DNA of 9,492 bases from JBCCQH01 sp039024435 (GTDB taxonomy: Bacteria; Bacteroidota; Bacteroidia; J057; JADKCL01), in NCBI GenBank assembly GCA_039024435.1, contig JBCCQH010000169.1, forward strand, positions 1 to 9,492, in the 5' to 3' direction. Positions 1 to 5,455 of this stretch are shown here, piece after piece. Each line of letters begins with the position of its first letter. Position 1 is the first letter of the stretch. The translations under genes and the position numbers were made by a program. The notes below the pieces were generated by a model. That model was not told the origin of the DNA, did not search any database, and saw only the letters and a list, made by a program, of their open reading frames with translations.

Positions 1-247
1 CCAGCCTGACGGCGATGTCGGGGGCGACCATTTCGCCTTCTTTACCCCGGATGGCGGAAGTGTTTGCAGCGACACCGGGGGCAGAATTTCTCTCTAAGAG
101 GCGGAAAAAGATGCCATAGCAAAATCACAGGATTAAATTTAAACAGCCTCTTAGAGAGAAATTCTGCCCCCGGTGTCGCTGCAAACACTTCCGCCATCCG
201 GGGTAAAGAAGGCGAAATGGTCGCCCCCGACATCGCCGTCAGGCTGG
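1..247. repeat. Perfect inverted repeat, 102-bp arms with 43-nt spacer
   Basis: Bases 1-102 are the exact reverse complement of bases 146-247; the pairing runs to the first base of the window, so the true repeat may extend beyond it. The spacer, 103-145, is AT-rich compared with the flanks. Both arms carry the same piece of an MFS transporter N-terminus, one on each strand, so the arms are a head-to-head duplication of coding sequence. They do not look like transposon ends: there is no transposase and no target-site duplication is visible. A perfect coding palindrome at a sequence edge is typical of a fold-back assembly or amplification artefact, but a real inverted duplication cannot be excluded from sequence alone. 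Confidence 0.97.
3..119 (+). pseudogene. Mirror-image fragment of the MFS transporter N-terminus
   Basis: The left arm of the inverted repeat, read on the plus strand from base 3, encodes the same residues as the minus-strand MFS gene (SLTAMSGATISPSLPRM and onward to FLSKR). It then leaves the repeat and meets a TAG stop at 117-119 in the spacer. It has no start codon inside the window. As it stands it cannot encode a functional transporter; it is either an artefact of the fold-back or a truncated inverted copy. Confidence 0.6.
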
Positions 248-290
248 AGGCAAGTAAAAGGATAGCTTTGACGAGGAATTTATGCTTCAC
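146..290 (-). pseudogene. MFS transporter, N-terminal fragment cut by the inverted repeat
   Basis: This is the beginning of a major facilitator superfamily inner-membrane transporter. The first roughly 47 residues show a short charged start, a first hydrophobic helix and the motif ATISPSLPRM followed by VFAATPGAEF, a pattern common at the N-terminus of drug-efflux-type MFS proteins (family knowledge; the substrate is unknown). The start is a GTG at 290, because a TGA lies in frame 23 nt upstream and no ATG falls between. MFS proteins are usually about 400 residues, so almost all of this one is missing. The frame stays open through the spacer and back along the other arm to a stop at 42, but that tail does not look like a transporter. 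It follows the 250-aa unknown gene by 50 nt on the same strand and is probably the last gene of that operon. Confidence 0.72.
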
Positions 291-340
291 AGAATGGAAT
301 TGGACAATGAATCAACTCGCCTCGGGGGCGAATGTTCCGC

Positions 341-1093
341 TCACCGATTCCAGAAGCGCCACCAAGGCCGATTGCCCCCATAATCTTCCGGATAATCGGG
401 GTCATTTTCTTCCCGGGCCTGCTCGGCTTCGTAAAGCAAGTCCATCGCCCACTCCGGATCAATCCGCTCCATCGCCATCCGTAGATAAGGCTGGTAATCG
501 CGGGAACGGGGCGAAAAGACGATGACTTCCAGGGTCTCCCGAATCTCCGGGGTGTCCCCAAAATTTCCGAGCCGCTTGAGGGCCACCCGCGCCGGGTAAT
601 CGCCCCACACCCCCCGCAAAGCACTCAGCATCACCGGCAGGAAACGCGGCGATCCGTGATCACCCATCACCATGAGAGCGTAGCCCCGCTGATCCTCCGG
701 GAGTGCGGAAATCGCCTTGGGAAAGGTATTGATGTCGATGTCCAAAAACGCCAACAAAGATTCCAGCTCATCGTCTTCGATAGCCGTAAGGCTGTCCACA
801 TTTACCTGGCTACTGAGGTCCATCAGCCCCTCCGTTGCGAGTTCCTCCAGTTCGGGGTCCTGAACCAAGGCCACCGCCCGCTTCAAACAGCGGGCACTCC
901 ACTCAAAAAATGGCTTCCGTACCAGCACCCCCGCCGAGCGAAACAACTCAACCCCAAACACATACCAGGTTCCCGCATTGTTCACACCCGCGAGCGTCGC
1001 CTCTCCCAGCAAGATCGCTGCGGCGAGGTGGTGCTCCTTGGCGGCAAATTCCGGCGCCAAGCGCGTGAGTTGAGAAGCTGACTGTAGGTCCAT
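341..1093 (-). CDS. Uncharacterised helical protein with HEAT-like C-terminal half
   Basis: A 250-residue protein of no family I recognise. It has no signal peptide or membrane helix and is probably cytoplasmic. The N-terminal half is rich in Ala, Leu and Glu and predicted helical. The segment around SPRFLPVMLSALRGVWG and on to RMAMERIDPEW looks like two or three HEAT-type helical pairs (inference from spacing of Leu, Pro and Arg). The end is acidic (ENDPDYPEDYGG) followed by a short Trp-rich basic tail, PWWRFWNR. The ATG at 1093 was chosen as start; in-frame TTG codons at 1114 and 1108 would add seven or five residues. The gene starts 12-35 nt after the 228-aa gene, depending on start, so it is probably co-transcribed. 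A TATCTTGC box at 1118-1111 could also be an internal promoter. Confidence 0.8.
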   Translation of the reverse strand: MDLQSASQLTRLAPEFAAKEHHLAAAILLGEATLAGVNNAGTWYVFGVELFRSAGVLVRKPFFEWSARCLKRAVALVQDPELEELATEGLMDLSSQVNVDSLTAIEDDELESLLAFLDIDINTFPKAISALPEDQRGYALMVMGDHGSPRFLPVMLSALRGVWGDYPARVALKRLGNFGDTPEIRETLEVIVFSPRSRDYQPYLRMAMERIDPEWAMDLLYEAEQAREENDPDYPEDYGGNRPWWRFWNR

Positions 1094-1110
1094 GGGGAAA
1101 ATATTCAACC

Positions 1111-1118
1111 GCAAGATA
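1111..1118 (-). promoter_or_regulatory. Possible internal -7 box before the 250-aa gene
   Basis: On the minus strand TATCTTGC lies 17 nt upstream of the ATG at 1093. The same octamer precedes the start at 2012, and a one-base variant precedes 5512. If active it would start transcription near 1106 with a leader of about 12 nt. It sits just after the stop of the preceding gene. The match to the TAnnTTTG consensus is partial and no -33 element is clear. Confidence 0.3.
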
Positions 1119-1126
1119 CGGAATGC

Positions 1127-1813
1127 TCAATAATAACGGAGCAACCAGTCCCGTAAGCCCTCCCGCAAAGTTGTCCGGATGATCGGAACCGCCGTCTCCC
1201 GCTTGTGCCCTTTGCTCATCAAGACGTACGTCCCAGCAATGGCGCATTCTCCCGCCCAACGGGCCGCTTCATCGCGGTGAGCAATCACACTGTACACAGC
1301 GGCATTCCCGGCCTGGGCAATCCAGAAAAACACCCGTTTCCGCAAGGTTCTCCCTTCCTCCCCGTGCCAAGCTTCCGGAAACCGACGGTAGCGCTGCCCT
1401 GCGATCCGCGCGGTACTCAGTCCCGGCCGCTCCGCCCAGTTCTGCACCGCGGAAACCTGCTGTGCCACCGGTGTCAACGTCTTGAAGATCACCGCTTGCG
1501 AAACCGCATCCCCCCCGTGGGCCTCCACTTCCGGCTCCCAAAGCGGAAGCAACATCTGCAATATCGGAAAGGTACTGCGCACCAGTACTTCCCGACCCCA
1601 AAACCGCATGCCCCAGATCCAGGCTTCCAGGGATTGGAGCGCCGGTTCCGAAGCGTAGCGCGTGCACGGCAATTCCCCCAACTGGTCGCCCCCCTCCCGC
1701 TCCAAATAGTTGAGCAACTCAGTCTTTTCCACCCGCATCAAAGGCCGGTGTTCCAGGCTGGAAGGGTAAAAAGAATCGCGACCGTGGTCGGGCATGGGAG
1801 AAAAATCAGGCAT
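1127..1813 (-). CDS. Uncharacterised 228-aa protein
   Basis: A soluble-looking protein of 228 residues with no recognised family, no signal peptide and no clear membrane span. It is rich in Trp, Arg and Ala. A central helical stretch (GDAVSQAVIFKTLTPVAQQV) precedes a basic segment (LRKRVFFWIAQAGNAAVY). The C-terminus, RTTLREGLRDWLLRYY, looks like an amphipathic helix. The ATG at 1813 overlaps the stop of the small upstream ORF by eight bases (ATGCCTGA), which suggests translational coupling; in-frame ATGs at 1795 and 1738 are alternatives. It is followed closely by the 250-aa unknown gene on the same strand, and the two probably act together, but nothing in the sequence tells how. A long open frame on the opposite strand over the same bases is judged a shadow. 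Confidence 0.82.
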   Translation of the reverse strand: MPDFSPMPDHGRDSFYPSSLEHRPLMRVEKTELLNYLEREGGDQLGELPCTRYASEPALQSLEAWIWGMRFWGREVLVRSTFPILQMLLPLWEPEVEAHGGDAVSQAVIFKTLTPVAQQVSAVQNWAERPGLSTARIAGQRYRRFPEAWHGEEGRTLRKRVFFWIAQAGNAAVYSVIAHRDEAARWAGECAIAGTYVLMSKGHKRETAVPIIRTTLREGLRDWLLRYY

Positions 1814-1994
1814 CCAAATTGTTAAACTCGGTGAAGTGTACCTTGCCGAAATCCTTTACCGCGCGCACTTCCTTTTCCATTTCATCCGGCTCAGAAGTGG
1901 GGGTGAATGGTCGGAAGATACGCATTTGCGCTTGGACGAATTGCGGATGAAACGATTGCGCGAAGAACAATTTACCAAATATCTCTCCCCCCAA
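1806..1994 (-). CDS. Small ORF overlapping the 228-aa gene
   Basis: A 62-codon open frame starting at a TTG (1994), preceding the 228-aa gene and overlapping its start by eight bases. An internal ATG at 1925 would give a 39-residue peptide beginning MRIFRPFTP. The C-terminal part (DEMEKEVRAVKDFGKVHF and on to NNLDA) has a normal-looking soluble composition. Support for translation is the tight overlap and the divergent promoter box just upstream at 2024-2017; no homologue is recognised. It may be a real small protein, a leader peptide, or the 5' end of the 228-aa gene displaced by a frameshift. Confidence 0.4.
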   Translation of the reverse strand: MGGEIFGKLFFAQSFHPQFVQAQMRIFRPFTPTSEPDEMEKEVRAVKDFGKVHFTEFNNLDA

Positions 1995-1999
1995 TGTTT

Positions 2000-2007
2000 T
2001 ATCTTGC
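2000..2007 (+). promoter_or_regulatory. Predicted -7 box for the 63-aa membrane protein
   Basis: TATCTTGC ends four bases before the ATG at 2012, so its TA is exactly 12 nt upstream of the start. The tsaB (3774) and glycosyltransferase (5512) starts have the same geometry. With the usual Bacteroidota spacing, transcription would begin at about the A of the ATG, giving a leaderless mRNA. The octamer deviates from TAnnTTTG in its last two bases, and no convincing -33 element is present. Confidence 0.42.
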
Positions 2008-2011
2008 TGGC

Positions 2012-2203
2012 ATGACCAAATCTACCGAACTATTGATCAAAGTGGTCTGCGTATGCCTGGTCTTCTTGCCGTACAAATTTATCATCTTGGCCGGCGCAGA
2101 GACGTCTTTTCTGCTAGATTTTTTCGTGGCGCTGCTCGGCTATGCATTGGCCTACGGTGTGGTTTACCTGCTTCAGCGCGGCCGGTCAGGGGACTCCGAG
2201 TGA
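2012..2203 (+). CDS. Small two-helix membrane protein (63 aa)
   Basis: A 63-residue protein with two hydrophobic segments, about residues 8-28 (KVVCVCLVFLPYKFIIL) and 33-54 (FLLDFFVALLGYALAYGVVY), separated by a short polar turn AGAETS. It ends in a basic and polar tail, QRGRSGDSE. It is probably an inner-membrane protein. The family is not recognised and no function is proposed. The start was set at the ATG at 2012 because a -7-like box lies exactly 12 nt upstream; the frame is open further upstream but that part lacks protein character. It diverges from the minus-strand operon starting near 1994. Its stop lies three bases from the stop of the convergent GNAT gene, so there is no room for a terminator between them. 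Confidence 0.62.
   Translation: MTKSTELLIKVVCVCLVFLPYKFIILAGAETSFLLDFFVALLGYALAYGVVYLLQRGRSGDSE
2017..2024 (-). promoter_or_regulatory. Predicted -7 box (TAGATTTG) for the minus-strand unknown operon
   Basis: Read on the minus strand, TAGATTTG is a full match to the Bacteroidota -7 consensus TAnnTTTG. It would place the transcription start near 2012, upstream of the small ORF and the 228-aa gene. It lies inside codons 2-5 of the plus-strand 63-aa gene, so the two promoters overlap. A TTTG upstream at 2041-2038 is only 13 nt away, shorter than the usual spacing of about 20. Confidence 0.45.
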
Positions 2204-2206
2204 TCG

Positions 2207-2647
2207 TTACTTTCCCCGGTAGCGCATCACGATTTCCTCGTCCAGCCCTTCCGAGAGGCGGCGGAAACCATTCGAGGTAAAAAAATATTCGGCAAGGGCA
2301 TTTTGCCGGGCAAAACTGGTCCGGATTTCCTCTGCCTGCGGATCCCGGCGCAACCGCTCGATCAGCAATTGCAGTGCTTCCTTGCCGATTCCCTTTTCCT
2401 GATGCGCCTTGTCGACCAGGATGCGGCTGATCCAACTGATCCCCCCAAAGATACCGTACATCGCGAACCCCACCATTTTAGCATCGAGGAAGATGCCCAT
2501 CGGCGTCAGATTTTCGAATTTACTTTGGGCGATTGAGTACAGGATCTCCGGCAAATAGTCCTGCTGGTAATCGTGCAACTCCAGCTCCAGGGCGTTTTCC
2601 CAGTTGAAACGGGTCAACTCACCAATGGTAACTTTCAGATCGGTCAT
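2207..2647 (-). CDS. GNAT-family N-acetyltransferase, diamine/spermidine acetyltransferase-like
   Basis: A 146-residue GNAT protein that would transfer an acetyl group from acetyl-CoA to an amine or protein N-terminus. The acetyl-CoA-binding motif A is visible at about residues 73-92: a beta strand ISRILVDKAH followed by QEKGIGKEAL, which fits the Q/R-x-x-G-x-G/A pattern. The later NALAEYFFTSNGF (116-128) is the usual motif B region. The N-terminal layout (DYLPEILYSIAQ, then MVGFAMYG) resembles SpeG/BltD-type polyamine acetyltransferases more than RimI, but the substrate is inference. It starts nine nt after the lipoprotein stop, with GAGG-like bases in the gap, as third gene of the tsaB operon. 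GNAT genes are often found next to tsaB (there usually rimI), so a link to ribosomal-protein acetylation remains possible. Confidence 0.88.
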   Translation of the reverse strand: MTDLKVTIGELTRFNWENALELELHDYQQDYLPEILYSIAQSKFENLTPMGIFLDAKMVGFAMYGIFGGISWISRILVDKAHQEKGIGKEALQLLIERLRRDPQAEEIRTSFARQNALAEYFFTSNGFRRLSEGLDEEIVMRYRGK

Positions 2648-2656
2648 CGTCTCGCC

Positions 2657-3046
2657 TCAGTTGAAAATGCCTTTGCCATCAATTTTGAAATTCTTGACTG
2701 CCTCGACCCGGTCGTCAAGCAGGTAACATTCAACCTCCCAGGAGTCACCGTCGTCCAGGGTAAAAGTGAGCTTGCAATTGTTGTTGTTTTCCCATTCGGC
2801 TTTCACATTTTCCGAAGTCAGCGAGCCGGCTTGGTGCTGAAAGGTAAATGATTTTTCGCCCTTGGGGACCACCAGGGTCACCGTCGTCAGGATCGGGCCC
2901 AGCGAAGTATTGCGTTTTCCCGTCACCTTGATCGTACGGTCGCCGTCGGGCGATTGGAAGGTAAGGCTTTCGATGGGCCCCGACTCACAACCAGTAAAAG
3001 CCAACAGCAACAGCAGCGGTAACAGAGAGCGAAAAATGGATTTCAT
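2657..3046 (-). CDS. Predicted lipoprotein, function unknown
   Basis: A 129-residue protein with a lipoprotein signal peptide: a charged start MKSIFR, a Leu-rich core, and the lipobox LAFTGC with the lipidated Cys at residue 20. The mature part is rich in beta-type residues and Thr (SFTFQHQAGSLTSENVK, NNNNCKLTFTLDDGDSW), suggesting a small beta-sandwich in the periplasm or on the outer membrane. Cys91 and Cys107 could form a disulfide. No family is recognised. Its ATG overlaps the tsaB stop by four bases (ATGA), so its translation is probably coupled to tsaB. It is followed by the GNAT gene. Confidence 0.85.
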   Translation of the reverse strand: MKSIFRSLLPLLLLLAFTGCESGPIESLTFQSPDGDRTIKVTGKRNTSLGPILTTVTLVVPKGEKSFTFQHQAGSLTSENVKAEWENNNNCKLTFTLDDGDSWEVECYLLDDRVEAVKNFKIDGKGIFN

Positions 3047-3774
3047 AAGATTTTGTTTTTCGGCTTGGTGGCCACAAAATTTTTCAGATAGAAAGGTTCA
3101 AAGGTAATGAGATCTTCGAACTCCTGGCTTTGGAATTTTTGCCAGAGTCCCGGCCCCATTCCGGCAGCGGTCGAAAAGCGCTTTCCCAACAACACCGCGT
3201 GCGGATGGTGGAGCAGCGGCGCACACTTGGCGGCCCCATCGCCCAGAAAAATCACCTTTCCCCGGTCCAGCCATTCAGCAAATGCATCGGCCTCCACCAC
3301 TTTGGCGATCACCGGGGCGATGGACTGGCCGAGCGCATCGAATGCGCCACAAAAAACTTCCATCCGCCGCGCATCGATCATCGGGACGATCACCGCATCC
3401 AGGGCCTGAGCCAGGTCCGTCACCGTCTGCGCCAAAGCCGCCAAACTGCCCACCGACAACAGCGGTTTGTCCAGCGCCATGCACAACCCTTTGGCCGTAG
3501 AAACCCCAACCCTAAGTCCGGTGTAGGAACCCGGTCCCGACGCCACCCCCACTGCCGCAAGCTCCGCCGGCGCGATGGAAAGATCGGCCAGCAAGCGATC
3601 AACCATCACCGTAAGCAAGCGCGAATGCAACTTCTCCTGGTGGTAGTCGGTCACGCCCAGCAGCTTACTCCCCGCAAAAACCGCGACGGAACTCACCCCC
3701 GTCGCCGATTCCAAGGCCAAGAGCAAAGGCTCCCGGGGAGCCGCTGACTGGGTTTTGGGGGTCTTATTGCCCAT
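3043..3774 (-). CDS. tsaB: tRNA threonylcarbamoyladenosine biosynthesis protein TsaB
   Basis: TsaB (formerly YeaZ) is the non-catalytic partner that dimerises with TsaD. Together with TsaE and TsaC it makes t6A at position 37 of ANN-decoding tRNAs in the cytoplasm. The ASKHA-fold features are clear: LLLALESATGVSSVAVF (17-33), the hallmark ASGPGSYTGLRVGVSTAKGL (78-97), PMIDARRMEVF (131-141), and the family-typical C-terminal PFYLKNF. The length of 243 is close to the usual 220-240; the extra 15 residues are a polar N-terminal tail. The start ATG at 3774 is supported by a TAGTTTTG box whose TA is exactly 12 nt upstream, predicting a leaderless message. It heads an operon with a lipoprotein (4-nt overlap) and a GNAT gene, and diverges from the cupin gene. 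Confidence 0.96.
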   Translation of the reverse strand: MGNKTPKTQSAAPREPLLLALESATGVSSVAVFAGSKLLGVTDYHQEKLHSRLLTVMVDRLLADLSIAPAELAAVGVASGPGSYTGLRVGVSTAKGLCMALDKPLLSVGSLAALAQTVTDLAQALDAVIVPMIDARRMEVFCGAFDALGQSIAPVIAKVVEADAFAEWLDRGKVIFLGDGAAKCAPLLHHPHAVLLGKRFSTAAGMGPGLWQKFQSQEFEDLITFEPFYLKNFVATKPKNKIL

Positions 3775-3874
3775 GCCGCAAAACTAAGGAAAAACGTTCA
3801 GGACCGAAGATGCCTTCACGGATTGCACACCACCGCACCTTTCATATTTCCCGATCCCTTGTCATATTACCGCC
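3775..3874. other. Divergent intergenic region between tsaB and the cupin gene
   Basis: These 100 bases hold the tsaB promoter on the minus strand. For the plus-strand cupin the best -7 candidate is TATTACCG at 3865-3872, a weak match with TA 10 nt before the ATG, so its promoter is not resolved. There is no Shine-Dalgarno sequence before either gene and no obvious operator palindrome. Confidence 0.5.
3779..3786 (-). promoter_or_regulatory. -7 box (TAGTTTTG) of the tsaB operon
   Basis: On the minus strand TAGTTTTG fully matches TAnnTTTG and is separated from the tsaB ATG by four bases (CGGC). Expected transcription starts at or within a base or two of the ATG. No good -33 TTTG is seen at the proper distance. 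Confidence 0.6.
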
Positions 3875-4276
3875 ATGAAAAAGCTCCTCTTCCTGCTGTT
3901 CCTGACGCTGTGTGCCGCCCCGACCCGGGCCCAGAGCGACCTCGTGCAAGCCGCCAAACGCCTCTCTCCCACCGAAGCATTTGACAATATCCACGTGCAA
4001 AAACTTCATTCCGATGCCCAAGCATCGGTATTCTGCATCTGGATCAAGGAAAAAGTACGCCCGCACAAACACGCAGTGCACAGCGAAACCGTGTACGTAC
4101 TCCAGGGAAAAGGCACCATGCGCCTCGGGGAAAAGGACTACGCAGTACGCAAAGGCGACGTGATTTTCATTCCCCAGGGCACGCCCCACGCAGTTCAGGT
4201 CCAGGGCGGCACCATGAAAGTCCTTTCAGTGCAGGCCCCGGAATACAAAGGGGAAGACCGCATTTTTCTGGATTGA
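3875..4276 (+). CDS. Secreted single-domain cupin (Cupin_2 type)
   Basis: A 133-residue small cupin with a cleavable signal peptide (MKKLLFLLFLTLCAAPTRA, cut before QS), so it acts in the periplasm. Both cupin motifs are complete. Motif 1 is H64-K-H66, E71 and G78 (HxH-x4-E-x6-G), and motif 2 is GDVIFIPQGTPH ending at H105. The four ligands H64, H66, E71 and H105 should bind a divalent metal. Such proteins can be enzymes or ligand-binding proteins and the substrate cannot be read from sequence. The domain covers residues 55-120 with only a short N-terminal extension. The gene stands alone on its strand: divergent from tsaB and convergent with the 219-aa gene, whose stop is 16 nt away. The region between the stops shows no strong terminator hairpin. 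Confidence 0.88.
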   Translation: MKKLLFLLFLTLCAAPTRAQSDLVQAAKRLSPTEAFDNIHVQKLHSDAQASVFCIWIKEKVRPHKHAVHSETVYVLQGKGTMRLGEKDYAVRKGDVIFIPQGTPHAVQVQGGTMKVLSVQAPEYKGEDRIFLD

Positions 4277-4292
4277 CTTCGCGCAAGCCCAG

Positions 4293-4952
4293 CTACTCTT
4301 CCGCAACCGCTTTCATCGCTTGCTTAGCGAGCTCGTCGTGCACCCAGGATTGAGAACGGTAAGCATCGGTCGCCGATTCGTCACAGGAAAAGGTCACAAT
4401 GGGTTCCTTCCAGGCATCGCCATCCTTGGTGATCACCTCCTTGTAGCCCACCGCGATGCAATCGCGGATCCCGGCTACCGCCGCTTCAAACTCGGCCCGC
4501 GGCACTTTTTCCGCGTAAATATTGCCTTCAATCAGGCGGTCGTAGTAGCTAAATCGGTTTTTCACGCCTTCTCCCCGGCTGTCGAGGTAGACATCCGCCG
4601 CCTCCACGAGCTTTTCCCCCTCTCCACCAAAACCGAGGATCTTCCAATCACTTTCTTCCTGGGTCAAAAATAAAAACAGAGTCTCCTTAACCGCATATTT
4701 CGCCCAGCGCTTGACCGTTTTGTAATTTTTAAAGCGCCGGACCGAGATTTGCGGTTCGTCGTAATTGCCCGCAACAACTTTTTCCACGTCCAGCTTGAGG
4801 TTACCCCCCTTGACCTCGGTGATTTTGCCCACCAAAATCAAATCCGCTTGGTCCGCCAACTCAAATACCGTCATTTTCTTGTACAATTCTTGGGAAAACG
4901 CCAGCGAAGTGGTCAGCAAAAGCAGTGCCAGAAGGAAAAAGTATTTTTTCAT
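4293..4952 (-). CDS. Exported protein of unknown function (219 aa)
   Basis: A 219-residue protein with a clear signal peptide (MKKYFFLLALLLLTTSLAFS, cleavage before QE), so it is probably periplasmic or outer-membrane associated. After it, the segment ELADQADLILVGKITEVKGG with following alternating strands (LKLDVEKVVAG, PQISVRRF) resembles the beta-rich domain found at the N-terminus of several exported Bacteroidota proteins, often annotated hypothetical (loose recollection, not a firm assignment). The middle (TLFLFLTQEESDWKILGFGGEG) fits a continued beta structure. The C-terminal third is helical and charged. Two Cys at 164 and 190 could pair. No catalytic motif is seen. A textbook -7 box lies 25 nt upstream of the ATG. 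It is probably monocistronic. Confidence 0.85.
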   Translation of the reverse strand: MKKYFFLLALLLLTTSLAFSQELYKKMTVFELADQADLILVGKITEVKGGNLKLDVEKVVAGNYDEPQISVRRFKNYKTVKRWAKYAVKETLFLFLTQEESDWKILGFGGEGEKLVEAADVYLDSRGEGVKNRFSYYDRLIEGNIYAEKVPRAEFEAAVAGIRDCIAVGYKEVITKDGDAWKEPIVTFSCDESATDAYRSQSWVHDELAKQAMKAVAEE

Positions 4953-4977
4953 GATCAGATTGGGAATGTAAGTAGCG

Positions 4978-4985
4978 CAAAGGTA
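4978..4985 (-). promoter_or_regulatory. -7 box (TACCTTTG) of the 219-aa exported protein gene
   Basis: Minus-strand TACCTTTG is an exact match to TAnnTTTG. Transcription would start around 4973, giving a leader of about 20 nt before the ATG at 4952. No TTTG or TTG is found at the expected -33 position, so the upstream element is degenerate or replaced by an activator. Confidence 0.6.
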
Positions 4986-5104
4986 ATGATTTCACCGCAT
5001 CACCCGGTTGCGCAGGAAAAATTTCTGATCGGGAGGTCCCAGGGGGAAACCCTTTACAAAGCATAAATCAGGAAATCATTGGAAGTACACAGTGCATTGG
5101 GCGG

Positions 5105-5147
5105 TTACCGACGCTCCGCCGAAGCGTCCGTACCCGGCTGTTCCGGG
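5105..5147. repeat. Two adjacent hairpin-forming palindromes
   Basis: The first stem pairs GACGCT with AGCGTC across a 7-nt CCGCCGA loop and can be extended outward imperfectly (GGTTACC with GTACC). The second is a perfect 5-bp stem CCCGG with CCGGG and loop CTGTT. Neither is followed by a T-run, so a classical terminator is unlikely. The motif resembles the GC-rich palindrome at 9262-9281. Confidence 0.55.
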
Positions 5148-5326
5148 AGTTCGCGTGGCTCCGTCCCGCCGGATCGGCGCGACCAATGTCCCTCCCATCC
5201 TTACCGCAGGCAAGAATTTTTGATGATTAATTTCCGATGCCCAACCCGGCCGAACAGCCCCGAACATTGCGCAAAGCGCCAATCAGAAATCAAACAATTG
5301 GTAATTCTCCACGCAAAAACCCTCGG

Positions 5327-5343
5327 GGCACGCATGGCGTGCC
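5327..5343. repeat. Perfect 7-bp palindrome around ATG
   Basis: GGCACGC and GCGTGCC flank a central ATG with no mismatch. It could form a cruciform or RNA hairpin, serve as a dimeric protein site, or be part of a REP-like dispersed element; copy number elsewhere is unknown. Confidence 0.6.
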
Positions 5344-5401
5344 GCACGGCTACGATCCACCTGCGGCAGCGACTTTTTGGGTTACTTGTGCATCGCTATT
5401 T

Positions 5402-5455
5402 GCGCGTTCAGAACGCGCCCATTGGAAATTCCAACATTGCGCGCTCCAAACGCGC
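5402..5455. repeat. Cluster of three palindromes before the glycan operon promoter
   Basis: GCGCGTTC-A-GAACGCGC (5402-5418), TTGGAA-A-TTCCAA (5422-5434) and GCGCG-7nt-CGCGC (5439-5455) follow one another within 54 bases, 45-100 nt upstream of the predicted -7 box. The first two are perfect with one-base centres, which suits dimeric DNA-binding proteins better than RNA hairpins. Function is inferred only from position. Confidence 0.55.

Noticed and set aside
1..247. Insertion sequence or MITE with terminal inverted repeats
   Set aside because: The arms encode a transporter N-terminus, there is no transposase, and no target-site duplication can be seen.
1205..1825. 206-codon open frame on the plus strand
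   Set aside because: It is antisense to the 228-aa gene, is rich in Pro, Arg and His as GC-rich shadows are, and has no motif or promoter.
3091..3105. TACCTTTG on the minus strand as a promoter for the lipoprotein gene
   Set aside because: It falls inside tsaB codons (ITFEP), and one such match is expected by chance; the ATGA overlap already explains expression.
3130..3747. 205-codon open frame on the plus strand
   Set aside because: It lies wholly antisense to tsaB, whose identity is certain, and has shadow-like Arg/His/Gln composition.
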